In this document: piece by piece, positions 9,758-21,126 of the stretch
How the letters are laid out: each line of letters starts with the position of its first letter
Position numbering within the stretch: the stretch's first letter is position 1
Translations under genes and position numbers: made by a program
NCBI RefSeq assembly: GCF_958295425.1
Contig: NC_081148.1
Coordinates: 12,445,360-12,509,359, forward strand
Direction: 5' to 3'
Source of the DNA: Solea solea
Taxonomy: Eukaryota; Chordata; Actinopteri; Pleuronectiformes; Soleidae
DNA: 64,000 nt
Notes under the pieces: generated by a model
What the model was told of the DNA's origin: nothing
What the model saw: the letters and a program-made list of their open reading frames with translations, nothing else
Database searches by the model: none

Positions 9758-11131
9758 ATGGACAATAAAAATGTGAAGGCGATATTGTTTGACTTGGACA
9801 ACACGCTGATTGACACAAACCGAGCAGGTGGTGTGGCGATACAGAAGGTGATTAATCCTCATTATTCCTCACGTTTTTGGTTTTCAGTGCGCCGCCATAT
9901 TTGTAACGTCAGCCTGACGAGATTTCTGTGACTGCTGCTGGTTATACTTCACTTTTCCAGAGAGACTGAGTCGGGAGCTACAAATGGGCCGCGGGATAAT
10001 TTTGGGGTCGCTAAATAACATTGCAGAGCTTTTTCAAGCTTATTTACTCAAGATTTAAGTCTGCAGTACAGCTCCGGGCCACACGAGGGAGCCTGTTCGG
10101 CAAGGAATTTGTGCTTTTAAGCGGGACTTTTCCTCTAAAGAGCTCCCCCTTGTGTCTACTGCTTTATCCTCACAGTGCTGACATCATTCCACAACACCTG
10201 GGAAAAGTTCTCCCCAGGTGTTGTGATTCGTTGTGTATTTTTTTTTTTTTTTTTACCATAACAGATGTATTGCACACATACATTGCTCGTTTTATTCTTT
10301 AACTAATCACATTGCCATTTGTGACAGTAACAGTGTGTGACACACTGATTTTTTTCACTTAAAATTAAATAATAAAATGCTGAATCCACCAAAATAAGTG
10401 TCATAAATGTAATCTCTCTTGTGAATTATTGTTCAATTATAAAATGAGAGATTTAACTTAATGAGGGTTTTGTGTCATGTGACTTACAGACCAGTGAACT
10501 TATGAAGACTACACTGGGCCTGGATGACGACACTGCCAGCAGCATCTGTAACAAGTACAAGCAGAAGCTTTTCCATGCAAATTTTGACCCAGCAGCCGGA
10601 CGATCCATAGACGATGTACGAGTGGGTCATTGGGAGGAGAGCATCCAGGAGACTGTGGGCAATGCTTCCACAGCCTCTCTCGCAGCTCAGTGCTACTCCC
10701 TGTGGAAAAGCAGTCGCCTAGAGTTTCTCAGTCTGTCCCCTCAAGTATGCGACCTCCTGAAACAACTGCGCAGCAGATACAAGCTGCTGCTGCTGACCAA
10801 TGGAGAAGCTCAGTCCCAGAAGGAGAAAGTGCAGGCAGTCAAATGTGAGGACTTCTTTGATGCCATTGTGATTGCAGGAGATTACACAGAGCAGAAACCA
10901 TTCTTGTCCATCTTCACGTTGTGTTTCAACATGCTGGGGGTGGAAGCTCAGGACTGTGTTATGGTTGGAGACTCTCTGGACACAGATATTCAGGGGGGAT
11001 TTAATGCAAGAGTACTGGCTACAGTTTGGATCAACAGTACAGAAGGCGCTGTGCCAGCTGGAGCAGTGAAACCGGACTACACCATTCCTACTGTCTTAGA
11101 TCTGCCACATGTTCTGGAACAGCTAAAGTAA
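9758..11131 (+). CDS. nanp: N-acylneuraminate-9-phosphatase (HAD family), two exons
   Basis: Cytosolic HAD-type phosphatase that removes phosphate from N-acylneuraminate 9-phosphate, the last step before free sialic acid. Exon 1 is 9758-9847 (30 codons, donor AAG|GTGATT) and exon 2 is 10490-11131 (acceptor TTACAG). Together they give 243 aa, close to the roughly 248 aa of the mammalian enzyme. Visible HAD motifs are FDLDNT with the nucleophile D12 and acid/base D14, LLTNG with T133, EQKP with K166, and VMVGDSLDTD with D191 and D196. HWEESIQET and CYSLWKS are typical of NANP. The usual KPAPSIF-type stretch reads KPFLSIF, a mild oddity. An AATAAA at 11465-11470 could end the transcript. It converges on polr1b with 663 bp between stop codons. 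Confidence 0.93.
9848..10489 (+). other. nanp intron 1
   Basis: A GT-AG intron in phase 0. It contains a T-rich run near 10238-10254 and a small inverted repeat (CAACACCTGGG and CCCAGGTGTTG near 10191-10220). No other feature is seen. Confidence 0.8.
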
Positions 11132-11794
11132 AAATCTGAAATAATGGGACACTGTGGACATTTTAATATTTAGGTAAGGGTTTTAGTTTAAGGGTGAATG
11201 TCATGATCTTAACACCATACTTTAAGTCAGGCGTTGCTTTCATACATAACAGTCATTTTAACTCCATGGGCTCTGTGGTAACATTGGTTTCAACATGTAT
11301 CATTTTCCATTTTAAATGTTAAAACTAATGTAAGATTGTCATCTGTCATTATTAATTCAATCAATGGGGATCTGTAATTTAAGACCAATCACCTTTTGAG
11401 AATAGTGGATCTGAATACTTCCATTCCAAAATTGTTCACATAGTTTAGCACAATAAGAATCAGCAATAAAATAACAAATCAACGCTCAGAATGATTGTAC
11501 AATATAACTTTAGTTTGTATGCACCTCAACAGAACATGTCAATACATAATTTCACTCATATCCTACTACATTTTCTCAAGTTCAACTTTAATAAAAAAAG
11601 AAAAGAAAAACACTTAATGGGGCCAAAGTCTTTGGCATTTTAATATTCATACACACATCATGGCTATACAGTATCTGTTATCTGTAGCAAGGTTCAACAG
11701 TTTTACTCAAAACCATTAAAAATATAGCATTTTTGTTCGACACTTTCTGTCTCATCATATTTAGAGCAAGTATCTACTCATTCCTTTACAAATT
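11132..11794. terminator. Convergent 3' UTRs and poly(A) signals of nanp and polr1b
   Basis: AATAAA at 11465-11470 serves the plus strand (nanp). ATTAAA on the minus strand (complement of 11639-11644) is the nearest candidate for polr1b. Transcripts read from both sides, so their 3' ends may lie close together or overlap. No gene is seen. Confidence 0.5.
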
Positions 11795-14700
11795 TCACTT
11801 CACATCCAGTTTGACTTTGATGTTCATCGCAGCGAGCTCTGCTACAAAGTAGCGGAAGACATAAGGAACAGACACAGAGTCAATCGAGTCACTTTTTCCA
11901 CACAGGGTGCACACAGTTTTACGGTGGCGCATTGATGACCAGTAGGGCGGTGGTTTCTCTAACAGAGGAGAGAGGAGGCTGCCGCAGTCAATACATACCT
12001 GAGCTACCGATCGGTCTGAGCAGTTAAAGAGGCGATCATGAAGAAGGAAGGACGAGCCATGTGCCAGCAGGGCGTCTCGCTCCATCTCACCAAAACGGAT
12101 GCCTCCCTGGATGTTCCTTCCTCCCACTGGCTGGTTAGTCACCTTGTCTCGAGCACCTGTGGTCCTCACCTGAAATTTGTCAGAGACCATGTGACGTAGC
12201 CGCTGGTAGTAGACGACCCCGATAAAGATGTCAGCCTCGAGCTCCTGACCACTCAAGCCACTGTAGAGCCGCTCCGTGCCATAATAGTTGTAGCCACCAG
12301 CCCGGAGCAACTCTCCAAAGTATTCCAGTGCAGAGTTCTGCTCAGAGAAGGTGAAGGGCGTGGCATCATGGCTCAGGCCGTGCAGGGCACCAGACTTGCC
12401 TGCCATGCTCTCAATGAGCATCCCAATGGTCATACGAGAGGGGAAGCCGTGGGGGTTGAAGAGGATGTCGGGACTCATGCCGCTCTCTGTAAAGGGCATG
12501 TCCTCGGCCGGCCACAGGCGGCTCAGGATGCCTTTCTGACCATGGCGACTGGCAAACTTGTCACCGATAGTGGGGTTTCGCGGTACTCGTGTGGTAATGC
12601 AAACACGTTTAAAAGGGCCTGAGCCACTGTCGTTGCTGCAGACCTTTACATTGTCGACTACACAGGTCTCTTGACTCCTAGAAGAAAAACAATGTTTAAT
12701 GTAATTAGAAACATTAGGCTTTAAATATGTCCTTGTAATTAAGTTTATAATAGAATAATTTCATGATATGATAAAAAACATAAACACTTACTTATAGTAG
12801 GTGATGTGGGTCTGCCCAGTGTTGAGGTTGATGTAGCTATAGAAAGGGTCTCCATACGTCAGTGTTGAACCAATGTATGGTAGTCCATCCGCGTCCAGTC
12901 TGTTATTGACCTTAGGATCATCTGGCTTGGTCCCAAACACCACACTTTCTTCTCCCCTCACCCTTTCTGCCAGATCAACCAGCTCAGTCTTGTAGATGCT
13001 TCCATGGGCAAAGCCTCTCTCCCATGATGACTTGTTCACAATCTAAGAAGAGTGAGATAAATGTAATTAATTCTGTATTTTGCACATGCTATTTGAGTAA
13101 ACCATTTTTACAATAACTGCCGTGTATTACTCACCATTGCATCTTCCATGTCATAGCCTGTGTAGGATATAACGGCCACGATGGCATTTGTGCCGCTCGG
13201 GTAGTTGTCCAGATTGTAGTGGTCGTACATGTAAGGCCTGACCAGTGGACTCTGAGGGGTCTGGAGCCGGTACAGCTTGTTATCAGAGCGGTCCATGAAC
13301 GAGTGCAGGGGGAAACCCATGGTCTGCTTACCTGTAAAGAGAAGGGGTTTAATTCCCAGGGGAAAAAAAGGAATGAAGATTTTAAAATGAATCCACTCTG
13401 CCAGACTTACCCATCTGACACTGGTACATGTTCCTGGGACTCTGGTTGTGGTCCGAGTAAGGGATGAAGTTAGCTACGACACTCAGCATGCTGTGAGGAA
13501 ACAGTTCCTGGTGTGTGGTCACTCCTGGCTTAATTTCGTCCTCCAAGATGCCCACATTGATATAAAGCTGCAGCAAGTTGTAAAAAGACAATTAAACTTA
13601 GTCTGTTGATTACAATAACAACTTCAAAAAAAAAAAAAAAAAACTGCAGTTAAACATACTTGTTCAAAGGTACCAAGTAACTCCTCCTCCCCAAAAGCCA
13701 AATTGCGCACGGGCCGCACCATTCGACAGGGTGTTGTGAAGAGGAACAGGCCTGGGTACAAACTTGCTTTGCCTGTTTTGGGAACCAGGACAATCTCGGT
13801 CCAGGGTGGAATGTTCTTCTCTTTCAGCACCTGAATTTACAATCATTAAATGATAGTTTAGTAATCACTCACAAAGTGGGCAGTACAGCTTACCCAAGAA
13901 TGACCAGTGTAAATGACAACAATTTGTCTATTTACAATGCTGAGTTACTACATTACTAGTTGGCAATTTAATGGCCACCAGAAGGAATAAACAGAAAACA
14001 AAAAGTTGGGAAACTTTCTTTTTTTTTTGATGCATTTCTGCAGTTTGACAGCTAAAGGTTTTGTTTCAATAAAATTGATTCAGTTCCAAAAGAAACATAA
14101 TACTATGAGTATTGTAACTTATTACTTTTGATGCCAAGTAATGGGTCATATTTTGACCTTTAAATGACTAATACTAACTTATTGTATCTCCTGAGTAACT
14201 TGCCCAACACTGATTGTCCTACCTTGAACCTGCGCAGCGAGTCGACAACAGCTGGGGCCAATTCGGTCTCCAACCAACCAACAACAGCCCCGTCAAGGAC
14301 CACAGGGTAACAGTCTGCAAAGGCTTGACCAGGAGATCCATCCACTGGAGTAACACCTTAGGCAGCAGAGACAGAAAAGGGATTGTACCAAGGCTCAAGG
14401 ACATAGTAATGCACTTGTCCCTTTTTCATGTTGGAAAAAAGAACTCACCAAGGGAACAGAGAAGAGCAGAGATGGATGTGGTGAGCCATGTCTCTGCCAC
14501 AATCTCACAGCTGGCTGTCATGTGGTTCATGAGCCCACAAGGCTCTCCATCCGGGGTGTGGACGGGACACAGGAAGCCCCAGGATTCAGGCAGCAGCTTA
14601 CGGACAGAGGTGGTTCTCATTTTGGCAAACGCTGCTCCTCTGTGCACACAGCGGAAATGGGACAAGTAACGGATAAAGTTGAGCTTGTCAGCGACGACAC

Positions 14701-17700
14701 ACAGGCCGGTGTTCTGCAGCATGCCAAGACCTGGGGTCAACCGATACAAAGATATTTCATGTTATACATTAACGACACATTTATATCATGAATAGTATCC
14801 TCAGCTCATGTGGTCACACCTGTCTTGGAGGAGAGGTTTCCAGTAGCCAGAAGATATTCAAAAGGTTTGGTCAAATCTGTGCCCATGTTGAATATCTTCA
14901 TAATATTTTCAGAAGTACATGGTTCCTTCATTTTCACAGATCTCTTGTCAAAGGACAGTTTCACAGACACTAACCAGGCAGACAGTCTTTCCTGTAAAAA
15001 AAAAAACATTTGGAGGTTAAATTCCAGACAACTTGAAATGTATAAGAATACTTATATTATATAATAAGTTGATTTACCCAAAAAATATTTTCAGACGCTT
15101 AAATGCAGTGTTTTAATTTATTGCCACCACCGTTATTCTCAACAGATCAGAGAAACCGATTAGTGCCAATGCTACTTTAGTTTTTGCTTTACCAAATATT
15201 ACTGTTGCTCCTGTTAAGGACACCAAAACGGCTGGCTTTTAAAAACGGTATCTTGCCTTCAGAAACATGAGGTACAGCTGACCAGGAGTCATGACTTCCT
15301 GACACATGATGCTGTCGGGGTTCTCCTCCATGCACTCCTGCTTGGCAAATGTGAAAAGCTTCCTTGTCATCAGACAGAGCAGGTAGAACTTCTCTTTGTC
15401 AGACTTCAGGTGGATACAGACGCACTGACTGATCAACACAGAACACAAGTCATTTTTACTAAATTTAAGTCTCAACAATTTTTTGCAAAATAATATAGAA
15501 ATAAAAACTTACTCTAGCAGGAAATGGGCACACTGCTCATCTGTGTACCAATCAGGGAGGTTCATTTTAACCCTGAAGCGCTCTCCTAGGTAATTGAGCA
15601 CCTTGCTACGGCTGGGGCAACCCTCCTCCATGACAATGCGAAGCATCTCTGATACACAGCTCTTATAGAAGGAATTATCCTCACGGCCTTTGATGAGTTC
15701 CTGGTAGATCTGGAAGTCTGTGAAGTCCACTAAAGCCTGGAGAACACGGCAGACACAATGAGCACCAAGAGAATGTTAACTTTATAGTTTAATACAATTA
15801 TCTTGAATATTCTGTGCAGTTATGTCCATTTCTAAAAGAACCTCCAACCTTTACCTTGAGTGCAAAGCCTAGTGGGAGGAAGAAAAGCTCTTTCTGATAG
15901 ATAAAGTTCAGCATCACAGTCCCATTTTCTAAATAATGTAGGTTCATGTTGATGGCTGTGTGCTCTTCCTTCACACAGTGGATAGAAATACCTGTTGGAA
16001 GATGAGGACGACACCATTTGTTTTACAAAACGGGCAGCTTTCATTCAAGAACATAGACTTTAATTACACAGACACTCTCAGTGTTGTGCCTCATATGAAA
16101 AAGGTCATATTCACCATACTGAGTGTATCCTTGGCCCCTGCTCTTCCATTTAGGTCTTGACATAGCAATGGGATAGTTCCTCCTCGGCATGATCAGCATT
16201 CGGATAACCTTCTCGATTCCATTCACAATGAAATAACCTCCCATTTCCTGTCGACATTTGAGAGGTAATTCACACTTTAGATAAATATAATGCAATTGGT
16301 CTCTGTTCATATCACAGATGTCACTAATGTGTCTCTTACCTCTGCTTCTTCATGGTGTTCAACAAGCTCCTTAGGGGACATATCATGGAGGTTGCAAAGC
16401 TTGGACTTTATCATGATTGGCACCTGACCCAAAAACTGCTTGATGATGCCTTTGGGAACTCCATTAATCGACCAGCTAACGTCAGCCTGAAATTACACAG
16501 AGTGCAAAACATTTAAGATACTTCCCACTGTCTGTCTTAACTGGTGAAATGAAAATGATACTGAATCTTACCACAATCTTTCCTTTGTATGAGCATCTTC
16601 TTCCTCTGCACTCTGCAGGAAACACCCTCATTTCCTTGCAGATGTTCCCTTTGGAGACAACTGGGTTGTGGATCGCGACTTCCACAAAGGAAAGGCTGAC
16701 TTTGTCATTTCTTACAGTGAACTCCAAAGGTGGGATGGCCTGAGAGAGAAGCGTCACACCAGAAACACTGAGAAAGCAGCAGCAAAAATAGCAATAACGA
16801 AAGCAACAAACTGAGTGAATAACAATGTTGACACTGCAACTACACTTACATGCATACCAATAATTTGACTACTGACCATAATCTGAATAAGACATTCAAA
16901 TTATAACGTCTAAAATTGTTGTCACAAGTGGATCCCATGTATATATATTCATGTTTACAGGTTGCAGAGCAGTGTGATTGTGACTCAAGACTACATTTAA
17001 GTGCAGGATAGAGCGCCTCCGCATGTCATTCATTCCAACTGCAGTACGACTCTACAACAACAGTGTATAAATATTATAACGATGTTTATGTCCCTGTTGT
17101 TATCACATTTCATTTTTGGTCTGCCATAACGCCATGTTTACACTCATTGTACATTTTTACCACCGAGAGAAACTGCACCTTATTACATATGTATATTTAT
17201 ATTTATACTTATATATATATATGTAAATAATTTCCTACTTGTATCACTTACTTGTATATTGTTTGTTTGTTTTTTATCTATTGTTGAGCTGCTGTAACGC
17301 CGTTTTCTCTCCACTGTGAGATAAATAAAGCTATCTTATCTTATTAAGGTTAAATAATTTGTAAACAAAACAGCAAAAATATCTAATTGAGTAATAGCTT
17401 TAAAACACAATAGGGCATCACCACATGAGATGAAATCAACACACTAAATGCTCTATACTGAAATGCAAAAACCACATTCGCATCCAACACGTTTGAGTTA
17501 CCCTCGTTCTTGAAGTTTTGGCTGTATTGCCTTATGGGTAAACGGAAAATGGCAGTGTCTTCTTCAGACTATAGTTTGATCAGTTTGTTATGTGAGAATA
17601 TTGTTGTCCATGTAGGTGTAGTCAATGACAGTAGCTGCCTTGTGTTATAATGAACATTTATAATAGTATGAAATGATATACAAGATATTACTGTCAGAAA

Positions 17701-18006
17701 CATTCACTCAATCAGGGTTTAAGAGTGTTTTGTTTCACAGTTTGATAAAACACGCAGGGCTACGTTATGTACAAGAGTTGCATGTGTTTCTCTGTGTAAT
17801 AACTTGAAGGTTACTAAAGTGCAGCTGACCTGAACAACGCGGCTGAGTCCGTCGGTGACAGCCTGGTCAAATGACTCGATGTGAGCTTTGGTCAGATCCT
17901 GCACAGCAGCATGTTGAGCCTCTTTCAGGACACCAAAGCCGCCCTCAGTCAGATTCTTCAGACTCGGACCTTGGGGTAAGTTTCGCCACTTTGTTGAGAA
18001 GTCCAT
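11795..18006 (-). CDS. polr1b: DNA-directed RNA polymerase I subunit RPA2 (RPA135)
   Basis: Second-largest subunit of RNA polymerase I, which transcribes rRNA in the nucleolus. Fifteen coding exons on the minus strand join in frame to 1134 aa, essentially the family length: 18006-17830, 16739-16572, 16486-16340, 16247-16115, 15991-15855, 15736-15513, 15428-15257, 14991-14820, 14730-14449, 14356-14223, 13830-13660, 13567-13411, 13331-13135, 13042-12792, 12677-11795. Landmarks are the N-terminal [47 protein letters not shown] in the catalytic/hybrid-binding region, [11 protein letters not shown] (about 1032-1042), and a C-terminal zinc site with C1069, C1072, C1097 and C1100. The start matches the usual first residues. 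Intron 7 has a GC donor (AAG|GCAAGA). Only that site keeps the FLKERL reading expected from the family. Confidence 0.98.
14992..15258 (-). other. polr1b intron 7 with GC-AG borders
   Basis: Coordinates are written in minus-strand order. The donor reads AAG|GCAAGA and the acceptor TTTTTACAG|GAAAGA. No GT donor nearby preserves the frame and the conserved junction residues. GC-AG introns are a known minor class handled by the U2 spliceosome. Confidence 0.85.
16996..17345 (+). mobile_element. 5'-truncated L2/Maui-type LINE tail in polr1b intron 1
   Basis: The plus strand encodes the C-terminal end of a reverse-transcriptase ORF ([19 protein letters not shown], with stop TAA near 17070). This is typical of teleost L2-clade LINEs. 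A 3' UTR with GAGATAAATAAAGC and a short TATCT-type tail ends at 17345. The upstream part of the element is missing. It lies antisense within polr1b. Confidence 0.75.
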
Positions 18007-18600
18007 GCTCTCACTGTCACCGCTCCATATGCTTGTTTACCACATGTGCACGGACACACAGGAAGTAGAACCCTCCCCTTCTTTTTCGTTGTTTTTGTCA
18101 CGGGCTCCAAGCGAGTGCATGCCGCCACCTACTGGATCGGAGTGTGTGAAGTCATAAATATTTCACAAAAGAAAAGGAAAATTCAAAGCAGATCCTCATA
18201 AACCTGTTTAAATTAGTCCATTTAATCTGTATTTGTTGATTCCCTCTGTAACAGAGTTAGAAGTAACCTATTATGAATTTCTACAAAATTGATGCGGTAC
18301 TAAGGTCAGCCACCTTAGTTTCCCCCGAGTTGAGAAAAGTCTTCATTCTTTTCTTTGTTACGTGCCCACCAGTGACACTTGGTCCTGTTAGCGTAACTGT
18401 TAGCAAAGATGGCGGACACTGTTTACATTCTGGGAATGAGGTCTCGTCAAGAAAACGATGGGTAACATGGAGTAAAATGGACATCACTTTCTTCCTGAGA
18501 TTTGAGTCAGTCAAGAACTCTTTCCCAACGGACACTCATTATTACCAAGGGACGATGGTTAAAGGTGCCACAGTCCAGAAATAGAGACACAACAGAAAAC
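18007..18600. promoter_or_regulatory. polr1b promoter region and spacer to ttl
   Basis: polr1b transcription should begin a short way right of 18006. A motif of YY1 type, AAGATGGCGG, occurs at about 18405-18416. Short open frames here match nothing. The ttl 3' end is expected near 18600. Confidence 0.45.
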
Positions 18601-21126
18601 AAAGTAATTGTAATATTTTTTTATTCTAGCATTATTGTTCCTGATACAGACAAATGTTCATGCAAGATTTTGAATAAAACATCACCTGACAAAAGCACAG
18701 CACAGACAACCCCCTGAATGTTACTTGCTTTCACGTCCCAGCGTCAAGTCGATGTGACAATGTTCAGATTAAAGTAACTACAAAACGTCGGGATTTGATC
18801 TTTGGTAAAGATGAGGGGGGGGGGGGTGAGGAAATAAGCAAAGAAACTCACATTTACTTCAGAAGAAACAAATGAAGGTGCATTTAAATGCTGAAGGGTC
18901 ACTGCTTTTTTGTTTTCAATATACACTTCCCTCTAAGGCACCCAGTCCCTTTGATGGAAATGCTTTTCCCAACAAATTTTATTTAAAAAATACTGACATT
19001 TGTTATTTCCAAAACCAGCAATCAAACCCTTGTAACTCATTTACCAACACAACCACATTGTCAATACACACTTACCACATACACCTGTCTGTCCAAACAA
19101 GCATCAGTTCAGCTACAGCTGTTTTTATTTACCGAGATTCCTTTTTTACAAGAGACTTTTTTGTTTATATGAACAAAGCTGGAATTTTAGAATTTTAGAT
19201 TAATTTTGGATGCTTATATTTTCTGGACCTTCAGCCACTCACACATTCTTCATTCTTCAGAGTAGTAAACATAAATACACAGTGATTAAAAACATAAATA
19301 AATTCTATGACAGTGTCCCTTATATGTTATATCTAAAGGAAGAACAAAACACTCCTTTCTAACAAAGAGAAATATAATATTCACTGGACACAGGCTGTTT
19401 AGGACAGTTACACCTCAGGTCTCAGCTAGTCACAAAAGAGGTTTGATTAAAATAAAAACACACCATTTTTGATGACCCCATGAAATAAAACAAAAATACA
19501 TAATATTCAACTCAGGAAAAAAACAAAACTGTGAGGGGTATTAAAGAGTGACTACAGAGGAAGTAATGCACTCATGTCTGTCTGTATACTGGGACTTTTC
19601 TTTGGTCATGACACATTTGTTTACAGGCCAGAGTAAAGCATGAAGTAGGGCTGCAGGTTCCTGGTTTAACATCAAACAAATGTTTACCGTGTTTAAATCA
19701 CTTTTATTTCATGGGGTCTTGCAGTAATATTTCTAATCAACTACACACGGAGTACAATCTACTTTATTTTCACCTCAAAGGTTAAAAAAAAATGTAAAGC
19801 ACACATTTATTAACAACACTTTTACAACTACACCCTATTATTTCATAAATCAGAAGAACAACAGAGATACTGGGGCAGCTCTAAACAAGCCGGAGCAAAA
19901 AAGTGCTGTTCATGAGGACACATACTACGACATGCTTTCACACAAACGTGCTCTCTTCAAATGCGTCTTCAGCTGAACTAAATCCTTCAATGAAATCACT
20001 AAGAAGAGAATAATGTCAGGTAATACTTTGCTGAGCCCATTAAAGGACTAATTTTCTTATTCAATCTCTGCCACAGGGAGATCAGAGACCAGGGGTGGAT
20101 GTAAACCTGGGTGTTTGAGTAAAAAGTACTCTACTTGCTCACCTATGCCACACTCCTGCCCTCTATTTTAATATATAGTGTCCACATTCTGAGATTGGAG
20201 AAATTATAGTGTTCAGGACAAATTGTATGTGTTAAATGTTTAGGTCATCAGATGTTGAGGTAAGTATATTAGCTAATTAATATACCCTCAGTAGCTGTGT
20301 GGTACCTGGTGTGGTCTGCAGCTGCAACCCACCTGCTTCAAGGTTTGACGTGTTGTGCATTCAGAGATAGTGTTCTGCATACCTTTGTTGAAACAAGTGG
20401 TTATTTGTTGCCTTTGTATCAACTTTAAATCAGTCTGGATATTCTCCTCTGACTTATGTCATTAACCAGGTATTTTCTCTCAGAGAACTGCTGCTTATGG
20501 GTATTTTATTTTTTCTTCTTTGTAGAGATGCTTGTGGAGTTCTAGCAGATCAGCGGTTTCTAAAAAATACTTAAGACTAGTTGAGCTAATTTAAAAAAAA
20601 GGAAAAGCGTCTGACAAGAAAAGAACATTTCCAATAATAAAGAATCTGTTTTGCACAAAGTCATATGGACGGGTCATGACCGCAATGACTGCAACAGTGC
20701 AAAGGCTTATAGAATGAGAAGTATGAGTCATGGTAAAAGAGCAAGCTAACCGGCAGTCTTTTTAAGGGAGTGTGGTTGGAAATGTAAGGCACTACAGTCT
20801 GGACTGGCAGCATCTCTGCATCCTTCAGATCTCCATTAATCTTGCTGGGGGAGAAAAAAAAAACTGGTGGTGGTGGAGGAACTCGTTCAGAGACTTCCAC
20901 AAAGCATCAGCATCCTCACATGCATGGTGTGCATTATGAGGAGAGCAGTGATAATTTTTTACAGCTCAGTGATTTTCATGAAAAGAACCTCCTGACCTGT
21001 CTTGTCTGGGTGTTTGGTAAATTCAGTTAAGGGCTCAGGTCACTGGCGTGTGCTACTTCTCAGGTGGGGTCGGGGGTGAGGAAGTTTCTGATGTGGAGGA
21101 GATGAGGGGGATATTTGAGTGTGAGC
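18600..21126 (-). other. Probable long 3' UTR of ttl
   Basis: The stretch lies downstream of the ttl stop and contains no other gene. AATAAA on the minus strand (complement of 18620-18625) is a plausible end. It includes a G11 run near 18817-18827 and an interspersed repeat at about 20295-20580. Transcription through the whole length is inferred. Confidence 0.5.
20295..20580 (+). repeat. Interspersed teleost repeat copy
   Basis: This is a diverged copy of a repeat common in fish, with CAACCCACCTGCTTCAAGG, CAGTCTGGATATTCTCCTC, AGAACTGC and CTAGCAGATCAGCGGTTTCT in that order. A second copy, split by an insertion, is at 51897-51960 plus 56284-56640. I cannot name the family with certainty. Confidence 0.65.
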
